64,000 nt of DNA from Bordetella parapertussis. GTDB taxonomy: Bacteria; Pseudomonadota; Gammaproteobacteria; Burkholderiales; Burkholderiaceae_B. Position 1 is the stretch's first letter; each line of letters starts with the position of its first letter. The stretch is taken from positions 7,235 through 71,234 of the forward strand of contig CAMDNZ010000014.1 in assembly GCA_945903445.1 (NCBI GenBank), written 5' to 3'. Made by a program: the position numbers and the translations under genes. Below the pieces are notes generated by a model that worked only from the letters and a program-made list of their open reading frames with translations, ran no database searches and had not been told where the DNA came from. Positions 1 to 7,690 of this stretch are shown here, piece after piece.

Positions 1-1
1 T

Positions 2-202
2 CCCAATCACCCGCGGCTAGACCGCTTGTTCGACAAACTCGATCGCATCGTCAGCGACGCCGGCGGGCGCTTGTATCCGGCAAAAGACGCACACATGCAT
101 GGCGATGACTTCCGCCGTGCCTACCCCAACTGGCACGAAGTGGAAGCCCTGCGCGATCCACTGCTGTGCTCGCAGTTCTGGAAAAGAGTAACGCAGTCAT
201 GA
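2..202 (+). CDS. DprE1-like FAD-linked oxidase, C-terminal end (partial)
   Basis: The window opens inside this gene; the last 66 codons are visible, ending in TGA. The tail GGRLYPAKDAHMHGDDF followed by RRAYPNW resembles the C-terminus of DprE1 (decaprenylphosphoryl-beta-D-ribose 2'-oxidase), where a GGRLYxAKD segment and a YP-containing stretch close the FAD/substrate domain. In that family the enzyme oxidises the 2'-OH of polyprenylphosphoryl ribose as the first half of its epimerisation to arabinose. The next gene starts within this stop codon (ATGA overlap) and encodes a DprE2-like reductase, which supports the assignment. The FAD-binding domain lies outside the window and could not be checked. 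Confidence 0.72.
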   Translation, partial: PNHPRLDRLFDKLDRIVSDAGGRLYPAKDAHMHGDDFRRAYPNWHEVEALRDPLLCSQFWKRVTQS

Positions 203-939
203 AAAAGATCCTGATCATCGGCGCGACTTCGGGCATTGCGCATGCCTGCGCAAGACACTGGGCGCGCGATAAACCGGCATTCTTCCTGGTAGGCCGCAAT
301 GTCGACAAGTTGGCACAGACAGCCGACGACTTGCGTGCCCGCGGTGCCGCTTCGGTGGACATCCATGCCTTGGATATGAACGACTTCGACCGTCACGGCG
401 CGATGCTGGACGCCTGCTATCGAAGCCTGATGCATATCGACGTGGCACTGGTCGCGCACGGCACGCTCCCAGATCAGAAGAAGTGCGAAGAAACGGCGAC
501 ACACGCCCTCGGCGAGTTCTCCAGTAATGCGCTCAGCGTGATCGCGGTGCTGACCGATCTGTCCAATCGAATGGAAAAAGATCGGCACGGGACGATCGCG
601 GTGATCTCCTCGGTGGCGGGCGACCGCGGCCGCCCCACCAACTATCTGTATGGCGCGGCAAAAGCAGCGGTAACCGCATTCTGCGAGGGGCTGCGGGCGC
701 GCATGTTCAAGGTTGGCGTGCACGTCCTCACAATCAAGCCTGGGTTCGTCGATACGCCCATGACGCAAGGACTCCCGTTGCCCGCTGCGCTGGTCGCCTC
801 CGCCGATAGCGTAGCCGCGATCATATGCAAGGCTGTGCAACGCAAATCCGACTCCATCTACGCACCGCACTTCTGGGCTCTCATCATGCTCGCAATCCGC
901 AACGTCCCCACGAAGCTGTTCAAACGGCTGAATCTTTAA
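199..939 (+). CDS. DprE2-like short-chain dehydrogenase/reductase
   Basis: A 246-residue SDR. The N-terminal nucleotide-binding motif is GATSGIA (residues 8-14). The active-site serine lies in VISSVAG and the catalytic pair in YLYGAAK (YxxxK). I chose the ATG at 199 because it overlaps the preceding stop as ATGA and starts MKKILIIG, directly at the Rossmann strand; an in-frame upstream start would add 11 unlikely residues. By family and context it probably reduces the 2'-keto intermediate made by the upstream DprE1-like oxidase, giving polyprenylphosphoryl arabinose (or a related epimer). The SDR call is firm; the DprE2 role rests on the translational coupling and is inferred. Confidence 0.85.
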   Translation: MKKILIIGATSGIAHACARHWARDKPAFFLVGRNVDKLAQTADDLRARGAASVDIHALDMNDFDRHGAMLDACYRSLMHIDVALVAHGTLPDQKKCEETATHALGEFSSNALSVIAVLTDLSNRMEKDRHGTIAVISSVAGDRGRPTNYLYGAAKAAVTAFCEGLRARMFKVGVHVLTIKPGFVDTPMTQGLPLPAALVASADSVAAIICKAVQRKSDSIYAPHFWALIMLAIRNVPTKLFKRLNL

Positions 940-994
940 GGGGCCTGCTCTTTTTGATTCGCGACTCCGATTCATTTCCTTGCTCGAACCTGCC

Positions 995-1936
995 ATGACA
1001 TCGTCACTCAAGATCGTTTTACCCGGCGGCGCCGGCCTCGTAGGTCAGAACTTGGTTGCGCATCTCAAGCGCAAAGGGTTCACCAACCTTGTGGTACTGG
1101 ACAAGCACCGCCCCAATCTTGAGATTCTTCGCAGTTTCCACCCCGACATCGTCATCGAGTATGCCGACTTGGCAGAAGCTGGCGATTGGATGCGTCACTT
1201 CGAAGGTGCCGACAAGGTGGTGATGCTGCAAGCTCAAATTGGGGCGCCGGAATCGGCACCGTTCGTCCGCAATAACATCACGTCGACCGAGCGGGTGTTG
1301 GAGGCTATCAAGACCTACAGCGTGCCGCATACCGTACATATCAGCTCATCGGTCGTGCAATCCGTTGCCAAGGACGACTACACGGAGACCAAGCGGACGC
1401 AGGAGAATATCGTGCTTGCCAGCGGCATCCGCGCCGTCGTACTGCGCCCTACCCTGATGTTTGGCTGGTTCGATCGCAAACACTTGGGGTGGCTGTCGCG
1501 CTTCATGCAGCGGGTTCCAGTGTTTCCGATTCCGGGCAATGGCCGCTATATGCGACAGCCGCTGTATGTAGGCGACTTTTGCAGCATCATCGTCAGCTGC
1601 ATTGAAAGTGGCATCAGTGGCCAGGTATACAACATCAGTGGCCGCGAAAAGATCGACTATATCGACATCATCCGCGAGATCAAACGCGCCACGCACGCCC
1701 GAGCATGGATCATTAAGATTCCCTACGGCCTGTTCTACGCATTATTGAAAGTCTGGAGCAGCTTCGACAAGAACCCGCCATTTACGGCCGATCAACTTCA
1801 GGCGCTGGTCGCCCACGACGAATTCGAAGTGATCGATTGGCCGACCATTTTCGGCGTCAACCCGACACCTTTCGCGCGGGCCATCGACCAAACCATGAAC
1901 GACCCCGAGTACGGCAAGGTCGTGCTGGAGTTCTGA
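995..1936 (+). CDS. NAD-dependent epimerase/dehydratase family protein
   Basis: A 313-residue extended SDR. The N-terminal glycine motif is GGAGLVGQ, followed by VVLDKHRPN at the end of the second strand. A mid-protein HISSSVVQS strand supplies the usual Ser/Thr. The family YxxxK reads YTETKRTQENI here, so the catalytic tyrosine and lysine are present. Such enzymes act on nucleotide sugars. The ATG at 995 is preferred over a TTG five codons upstream. It sits 55 bp after the DprE2-like gene and 2 bp before the next oxidoreductase, so it belongs to the same polysaccharide operon. The substrate cannot be told from sequence. Confidence 0.82.
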   Translation: MTSSLKIVLPGGAGLVGQNLVAHLKRKGFTNLVVLDKHRPNLEILRSFHPDIVIEYADLAEAGDWMRHFEGADKVVMLQAQIGAPESAPFVRNNITSTERVLEAIKTYSVPHTVHISSSVVQSVAKDDYTETKRTQENIVLASGIRAVVLRPTLMFGWFDRKHLGWLSRFMQRVPVFPIPGNGRYMRQPLYVGDFCSIIVSCIESGISGQVYNISGREKIDYIDIIREIKRATHARAWIIKIPYGLFYALLKVWSSFDKNPPFTADQLQALVAHDEFEVIDWPTIFGVNPTPFARAIDQTMNDPEYGKVVLEF

Positions 1937-1938
1937 AC

Positions 1939-3267
1939 ATGACAACGACAACGCAGCAGCCAGATTTTCCGTCGGCCACGGCCAGACAAAGGATTGCCGT
2001 CTTGGGCGCCGGCCCCATGGGGCTGGCAGTCGCCTATCAACTCGCCCGCGATGGCCACGAGCCGGTAGTCTTCGAGGCCGACGACCGCATTGGGGGCATG
2101 ACGGCAACGTTCGATTTCAACGGCCTGGACATCGAACGCTATTACCATTTCCACTGCATTTCGGACCACGCGTTTCTTAAAGTGCTCGATGAAATCGGCT
2201 TGGCCGACAAGATGCGTTGGACCGAAACCAAGATGGGTTACTACTACAAAGGCAAAGTGGTGCCTTGGGGCAATCCAGTGGCGTTGCTCAAGTTTCCCGG
2301 CTTAAGTCTGGCCGCAAAATTTCGCTATGGATTGCACGCCTTCCTGTCGACCAAGCGCAATGACTGGAAGCCGCTCGATAATGTCGACGCATCGAGTTGG
2401 ATCCGCCGCTGGGTCGGCGCCGAAGCGTATGAAGTGTTATGGCGCCGCCTGTTCGAATACAAGTTCTACAACTATGCGAACAATTTATCGGCTGCTTGGA
2501 TCTGGAGTCGTATTCGACGTATCGGACGCTCCCGATACAACCTTTTCCGCGAGAAATTGGGCTATCTGGAGGGAGGCTCGACCACCCTGCTCAATGGCAT
2601 GCGCGCCGACATCGAAAATAACGGCGGCATATTCCGTCTGAAGACGCCAGTCACACGCGTACGCATGCGGGCGGGCAGGGTCGAAGGCGTCGAGACGCCA
2701 GAAGGCTTCGAGGCATTCGATAAAGTCGTCAGCACCATCCCATTGCCCCTGGTGTCGCGGGTCATGCCGGATCTGCCGCCGGACGTTTTGGCCAAGTTCC
2801 AGTCGATGCACAACATTGCGGTGGTCTGCGTCATCGCCAAGCTGCGCAAGCCGGTTTCCGAGAATTTTTGGCTAAATATCAATTCGCCCGAAATGGATAT
2901 CCCAGGGCTGGTCGAATACACGAATTTACGGTCGCTGCCGGAACACATCGTCTACGTACCCTATTACGTGCCCGGCGAACATCCGATGTATCGCGAGCCG
3001 GATGAGCATTTCATCGAAAAGGTAAAGCGCTATCTCAAGACGATCAATCCCGACTTAACGGATAGTGATTTCATCGATATCCGGGCCAGCCGTTATCGCT
3101 ATGCCCAACCGATCTGCGAGCCCGGCTTCCCGTCACGGCTGCCGAATGTGGCACTGCCGGTCGAAGGGTTATGGGCCGCCGACACCTCGTATTACTACCC
3201 GGAAGATCGAGGCATCTCCGAGAGCATCGATTTCGGGCGCAAGATGGCCCGCCAGGCGGCCGCTTGA
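1939..3267 (+). CDS. FAD/NAD(P)-binding amine-oxidase-type oxidoreductase
   Basis: A 442-residue flavoprotein. The N-terminal dinucleotide motif is AVLGAGPMGLAVAYQLA, followed by an acidic strand end (VVFEADDRIGGM) as in protoporphyrinogen-oxidase/UDP-galactopyranose-mutase-like proteins. A C-terminal GLWAADTSYYYPEDRGISE resembles the second FAD contact of that fold. The ATG lies 2 bp after the epimerase stop; an upstream in-frame start lies inside the epimerase and was rejected. Relatives commonly sit beside GtrA and glycan genes, as here, but their substrate is not established. A role in making or remodelling a lipid-linked sugar is inferred from context. Confidence 0.78.
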   Translation: MTTTTQQPDFPSATARQRIAVLGAGPMGLAVAYQLARDGHEPVVFEADDRIGGMTATFDFNGLDIERYYHFHCISDHAFLKVLDEIGLADKMRWTETKMGYYYKGKVVPWGNPVALLKFPGLSLAAKFRYGLHAFLSTKRNDWKPLDNVDASSWIRRWVGAEAYEVLWRRLFEYKFYNYANNLSAAWIWSRIRRIGRSRYNLFREKLGYLEGGSTTLLNGMRADIENNGGIFRLKTPVTRVRMRAGRVEGVETPEGFEAFDKVVSTIPLPLVSRVMPDLPPDVLAKFQSMHNIAVVCVIAKLRKPVSENFWLNINSPEMDIPGLVEYTNLRSLPEHIVYVPYYVPGEHPMYREPDEHFIEKVKRYLKTINPDLTDSDFIDIRASRYRYAQPICEPGFPSRLPNVALPVEGLWAADTSYYYPEDRGISESIDFGRKMARQAAA

Positions 3268-3665
3268 CATCGGCGTTCCTGTCGCGCCAGTTCATTGCAT
3301 TCCTCGTGACAGGAGGAACGGCTGCGCTCGTCAATTTCCTGAGTCGCATGGCCTACAACCAGGTGATGGGGTATCAGGCCGCAGTGCTGGTCGCCTATTT
3401 GACGGGGATGCTGACCGCCTTCGTTCTCGCGAAGTTTTTCGTCTTTACCGATAGCACGCAGGCGCTGCATCGCTCTGCATTGATGTTTGCCTTGGTCAAC
3501 CTGGTCGCCTTAGCGCAGACCTGGGCCATCAGTGTCGGATTGGCCTACTACGTATTGCCAGCACTGGGCGTTACCGCGTATGTACGAGAGCTGGCCCACG
3601 CCGTTGGCATCGTGGTTCCGGTTTTCACGAGTTATCTCGGACACAAGCATTTTTCTTTTCGTTAG
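3264..3665 (+). CDS. GtrA family membrane protein
   Basis: A 133-residue polytopic protein with about four hydrophobic segments. FLVTGGTAALVNFLSR at the start and SYLGHKHFSF at the end are typical of GtrA (PF04138), which helps move polyprenyl-phosphate-linked sugars across the inner membrane. The likely start is TTG at 3264, overlapping the preceding TGA (TTGA), which gives a protein of normal family length; longer in-frame starts would overlap the FAD oxidoreductase by about 100 bp. Together with DprE1/DprE2-like enzymes and a flippase-like neighbour it fits translocation of a lipid-linked monosaccharide donor. Confidence 0.85.
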   Translation: MTSAFLSRQFIAFLVTGGTAALVNFLSRMAYNQVMGYQAAVLVAYLTGMLTAFVLAKFFVFTDSTQALHRSALMFALVNLVALAQTWAISVGLAYYVLPALGVTAYVRELAHAVGIVVPVFTSYLGHKHFSFR

Positions 3666-3680
3666 CTCTTGGCCGATACG

Positions 3681-4380
3681 ATGCGACTCAATCACGCACT
3701 GATTAGCCTGGCCATTGTCACTGCAGCCTATCTTGGCGTGCTGGTGTGGATCGATAGCGCAAACGGTATCTTCGATCAATTGCATACCCTGGCTGGCGCC
3801 ATGCCGGCGTTGCTAGTGCTGACGGTGGCCTCCTGGCTGCTGCGTTATGGGCGTTGGCGCTGGCTGTTGCGGCTCGACGGATTCGATTCTCAGGGTTGGC
3901 GTAGCCTGGCGGCATATCTTGCGGGCTTCGCTTTCACGGCAACGCCAGGCAAGGTCGGCGAGCTCGTACGAATCCGCTACTTTGCCCGACAAGGCGTGCC
4001 CGCTTGCACCGTCATCTCGGCGTTCGTATTCGAGCGCGTATTGGATCTGGTGGCCGTACTCATGTTGGCGGCATTGGGCTGGGGCTGGTTCGGCGGCATC
4101 TACACCACACTCGTGGTGTTCGTGTGCACTGTGGCGGCCGGCGTACTCGCTTGCGACTTACCCCGCCGGCATGCTTGCGGGTGCCGCCTCTATGCTGCCG
4201 GGCGGTCTGGGTTCGACGGAAGCCGCCATCGTGATGCTGCTGACCGCACAGGGTGCCAGCCTTGCCCTGGCGTCGCTGGCGGCGGTTGGCATACGCTTGG
4301 CCACGCTTTGGTTTGCCATTTTTGTCGGCGTGGGCGCGGTCATCTCGATCGAGTTGTCCGACCGCGCCGTTTACCGATGA
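3681..4380 (+). pseudogene. Lysylphosphatidylglycerol synthase TM/UPF0104-type flippase, internally deleted and frameshifted
   Basis: The first roughly 155 codons from ATG 3681 read as the N-terminal half of a flippase-like membrane protein (AFTATPGKVGELVRIRYF and AFVFERVLDL are family motifs). The C-terminal family signature, AGMLAGAASMLPGGLGSTEA, follows in the +1 frame and ends at TGA 4378-4380. The switch occurs near 4145-4155, and the middle of the protein (roughly 80-100 residues of a usual 300 or so) is absent, so this is an out-of-frame internal deletion rather than one indel. In the original frame translation runs on as non-membrane sequence into the next gene. The flippase step may therefore be lost or taken over by another protein. 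Confidence 0.78.
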
Positions 4381-4412
4381 GGCGACACTTTCACAAACAT
4401 GCTAGAGCGGCC

Positions 4413-6218
4413 ATGACTCACACGCCTCCCACCGACACCGTCACCACGACCGATCGGACGCTACCGCACTCGCGCCGCACCCGCCGCAACGCGCGCCATT
4501 ACGCGAGTTATGCAGCACTGCTGCTGAGCCTGGTGTTCGTGGCACTGGCCATTCTGGGCGGTGTGCGGCAGTACCTCCCGATTCCCTTCTGGGACATGTG
4601 GGGGGGCTACGTCGGGTTCATGACGGGCGACGACCTGTCGACGTGGCAGGCCTGGTGGCGGCTCCATAACGAGCATCGAATACTGCTGACGCGATTGCTG
4701 TTTTGGGTAGACTACCGTCTGTTCGATGCCTCGCTTGTGTTCCTGATCGTTTCGAACTATGCGCTGGCGGCGTGCGCGGCAGTTATGTTCGTTTGGGCGT
4801 TACGGGAGCGTATAGGCACGTTGCACATCCATACGGGTTCGGTAGCCATTGCCGGACTGATCGTTATGGCGATGTTCTCGTGGCTGCAATCCGAGAACTT
4901 CACCTGGGCCTTCCAAAGTCAGTTTTTTCTGGCGCAAACCGTGCCATTAGCCTCGCTGTTGGCGCTTTATCGTTCACACCGAACCCACAGCCGGAGCTGG
5001 CTTCTTGCCGCTGCCGCGCTGGGCGTGCTGGCCTGCGGGACGATGGCCAACGGCGTTGCGGCCTTGCCGCTGCTGGTTGTCATGGCAGCACTTTGCGGCC
5101 TGTCGCTGCGACGGGTATGCGTGCTGGCAGGGGTAACTGTCGCCATGCTGGGCTATTACTTCGGCGACTATCAATCGACCGCCTCGTCGAGATCGCTCGC
5201 AATGCTGACGCCTCATGCTGCCGACCTCGTTCAATACACGTTGGTCTACCTGGGCGCGCCGGTTTTCAAAATTACGCGCGGCCATGCCGGCATCGCCGCC
5301 CTGGCAGGACTTGTTCTGGCGCTCTCGGCGCTGGGTTTCCTGTGGCTGGCGTGTCGCAGCAAGGTTCGGGACGTACTGGGCGCCGCCCTTGCCCTGTTTA
5401 TCCTGTACGTTGCTGCAACGGCGTTGTTGACAGCGTTCGGACGCCACACCTACGGCGTTGCACAGGCCGCCTCAAGCCGTTATCAAACCCCAGTACTGAT
5501 GGCCTGGGCAGCGCTGCTCATCCTGCTGGCGCCATGGCTGATGCGCGCACTGTCGCGCCGACCCAGGCTGACGGCGAGCGCGCTGCTGGTAATTGCCCTG
5601 GCCATGCTTCCTCAACAGCGCCTGGCCTTGAAGCGCGACAGCGCCGGCGGCTTCGATCGGTGGTTGGCTGTATTGGCGTTGGACATGGGCGTTCGTGACG
5701 ACACCCAGCTGGCCTACCTGTATCCCTTTGCCACCGATATCATCGCATACAGCGCGCGGCTAAGAACCGCAAACCTGCTTCCGTTCACACACCGCCTGCT
5801 CGATACCGTCAAGCTCGGTGTCGCACGACAGGTACCGGCAGACGCAGCCATCGTGCAATGCCAAGGGACGCTCGGGGACATTCAGGCGCTAGACAAGGCT
5901 CCTAACTTTTTGCGCATCGATGGCAGCTTGCACACCACGACGCCCCGAAGAGAGCAGGCGCTGCTGCAAGTGCTCGACAACGAGCGTCGCGTCGTGGGCT
6001 TCGCCGTGACGGCACCACGTAGCCGATCAAACAAATTTGATGCAGACACGGCAAAATATATGACTCGGTTTGGTGGTTATTTGCAAGTCGATTTGTTTGA
6101 TGCTCATGCAGAAGTGATATTGTTGCGCGACGATCGGTCCGATTGTGAGTTCTCGCTGCGATTGCCCGAATCGCCCGGCACGCATCAGTCCCCCCCCGAG
6201 ACGCGTCACTCCAGATAA
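4413..6218 (+). CDS. GT-C-like polytopic membrane protein
   Basis: A 601-residue protein with a cytoplasmic basic N-terminus, about ten or more hydrophobic segments and a roughly 150-residue soluble C-terminal part. The first periplasmic loop contains PIPFWDMWGGY and then LHNEHRI; an acidic loop-1 residue is typical of GT-C glycosyltransferases that use polyprenyl-phosphate sugars. I recognise the general family look but no named member. ATG 4413 is chosen as the first start after the decayed flippase; the frame stays open upstream only because of that gene's frameshift. Context suggests it transfers the donor made by the upstream genes; this is inference. Confidence 0.6.
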   Translation: MTHTPPTDTVTTTDRTLPHSRRTRRNARHYASYAALLLSLVFVALAILGGVRQYLPIPFWDMWGGYVGFMTGDDLSTWQAWWRLHNEHRILLTRLLFWVDYRLFDASLVFLIVSNYALAACAAVMFVWALRERIGTLHIHTGSVAIAGLIVMAMFSWLQSENFTWAFQSQFFLAQTVPLASLLALYRSHRTHSRSWLLAAAALGVLACGTMANGVAALPLLVVMAALCGLSLRRVCVLAGVTVAMLGYYFGDYQSTASSRSLAMLTPHAADLVQYTLVYLGAPVFKITRGHAGIAALAGLVLALSALGFLWLACRSKVRDVLGAALALFILYVAATALLTAFGRHTYGVAQAASSRYQTPVLMAWAALLILLAPWLMRALSRRPRLTASALLVIALAMLPQQRLALKRDSAGGFDRWLAVLALDMGVRDDTQLAYLYPFATDIIAYSARLRTANLLPFTHRLLDTVKLGVARQVPADAAIVQCQGTLGDIQALDKAPNFLRIDGSLHTTTPRREQALLQVLDNERRVVGFAVTAPRSRSNKFDADTAKYMTRFGGYLQVDLFDAHAEVILLRDDRSDCEFSLRLPESPGTHQSPPETRHSR

Positions 6219-6277
6219 AACGCGTGGGGCAAGGCGGTTTTCCACTTCTGCGGTTAACAGCAGCGATCAGATAAAAA

Positions 6278-7687
6278 ATGGTTTTCAGCTCCATCACCTT
6301 CCTGTTCTATTTCCTGCCGATCTTCTTCGGAATCTATTTCCTCACGCCCTACAAGAATCTGACACTGCTGTTGGGCAGCGTCGTTTTTTACGCCTGGGGC
6401 GAACCGCGCTTCGTGCCGCTGCTGCTGGCGTCGGCCACGTTGAACTATGCCTTTGGTGCAATCATTTTCCGGGCGCAGGGCCGGATGCAATGGCGGCTGC
6501 TAGTGGCCGGAGTCGCGCTCAATCTGCTGGTTTTGGTTTACTTCAAGTACACCGGGTTTTTCCTTTCAGTCGTCAACGACATCCTGGGCCCTTACCGCTC
6601 GCCTTTGCCGGCACCCGAAATCCTGCTGCCGCTGGGAATTTCGTTTTGGACATTCCAGGGCATTTCTTACCTGGTGGACGTTTATCGCGGCGTCATTCCG
6701 GCACAAGGAAGCTTCGTCAACTTCGCCATGTACAAGGCCATGTTTCCGCAATTGATCGCGGGTCCCATCGTGCGCTATCAGCACGTCGCGCGCGAGATCG
6801 GTTCGCGCCACATCAGCAATGCCGATGTCGTCAGCGGTCTGTCGCAATTCTTGGTGGGGCTGGGACAGAAGGTACTGATATCGAACTCCGTGGCCATTTC
6901 GGCCGACCGTATCTTCGGGCTCGAAACGTCCATGCTGTCGCCCAGCCTGGCGTGGTGGGGCATTCTGGCCTACTCGATCCAGATTTTCTACGACTTTGCT
7001 GGCTACTCCAACATGGCAATCGGCCTGGGTCGGATGCTGGGTTTTCAGTACCCGATCAATTTCGCGCAGCCCTATTCGTCGGCATCGATTACCGAGTTCT
7101 GGCGGCGTTGGCACATCAGTTTGTCGAGTTGGTTTCGGGATTACCTCTATATCCCCATGGGTGGCAGCCGTGTGGGACCATGGCGAGTGTATTTCAACCT
7201 GTCCCTCGTGTTCCTGCTATGCGGCCTGTGGCACGGCGCTGCGTGGACATTCGTGGTGTGGGGCGTCTGGCATGGATTCCTGCTGGTGATCGAGCGTGCG
7301 GGGCTGTCGCAGCTGCTGGCGCGAGCACCAGCCATCGTGGCGCGCAGCTATACACTGCTGGCGGTGATGATCGGATGGGTATTTTTTCGAGCCGATTCGG
7401 TGCCTCACCCCGCGCACTACCTGGGCGCGATGTTTGGAGGCGGCAGTGGTGGCGAAGCGGTGCCCTGGCAGATGTATGTGCCGAACACTGCGCTAGTGGG
7501 ACTTGCGGCTGGCACGGCCCTGGCGCTGTTCCGACGCGAGCAATTACCGGCGTTCGTACAGACGCGCATCGTTGGTAATAGCTGGTTCAACACCCTGGCC
7601 ATCCCCGCACTCGCCCTCGTCTTCGTGGTCAGCGTGGCCAGCCTCGCCGCAGGCACCTATAACCCGTTCATCTACTTCCGGTTCTGA
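6278..7687 (+). CDS. MBOAT family O-acyltransferase (AlgI-like)
   Basis: A 469-residue membrane-bound O-acyltransferase. Signature stretches are FWRRWHISLSSWFRDYLYIP and, downstream, GLWHGAAWTF with the conserved membrane histidine, followed by WGVWHG. AlgI-type proteins pass acetyl groups from the cytoplasm to a periplasmic partner that modifies a polysaccharide. The next gene, 3 bp downstream, encodes just such an AlgJ/AlgX-like partner, so the pair probably O-acetylates the glycan built by this region. Length and motif order are normal for the family. It is not assigned to alginate because no alginate genes are visible. Confidence 0.92.
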   Translation: MVFSSITFLFYFLPIFFGIYFLTPYKNLTLLLGSVVFYAWGEPRFVPLLLASATLNYAFGAIIFRAQGRMQWRLLVAGVALNLLVLVYFKYTGFFLSVVNDILGPYRSPLPAPEILLPLGISFWTFQGISYLVDVYRGVIPAQGSFVNFAMYKAMFPQLIAGPIVRYQHVAREIGSRHISNADVVSGLSQFLVGLGQKVLISNSVAISADRIFGLETSMLSPSLAWWGILAYSIQIFYDFAGYSNMAIGLGRMLGFQYPINFAQPYSSASITEFWRRWHISLSSWFRDYLYIPMGGSRVGPWRVYFNLSLVFLLCGLWHGAAWTFVVWGVWHGFLLVIERAGLSQLLARAPAIVARSYTLLAVMIGWVFFRADSVPHPAHYLGAMFGGGSGGEAVPWQMYVPNTALVGLAAGTALALFRREQLPAFVQTRIVGNSWFNTLAIPALALVFVVSVASLAAGTYNPFIYFRF

Positions 7688-7690
7688 GCC

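Noticed and set aside
3669..6218. A single 849-residue open frame that looks like a flippase-GT-C fusion protein
   Set aside because: The middle section (about residues 165-245) is non-membrane, Arg/His/Cys-rich out-of-frame translation, and the true flippase C-terminus continues in the +1 frame. A separate ATG at 4413 starts the downstream gene.
6145..6277. A small gene in the gap between the GT-C-like and MBOAT genes
   Set aside because: Only frame shadows cross this interval; no start with a ribosome-binding site or conserved peptide was seen.
6145..7578. A 477-codon plus-strand open frame overlapping the MBOAT gene
   Set aside because: It is the +2 shadow of the MBOAT coding sequence, rich in Arg/Gly/Ala with no membrane pattern or motif.
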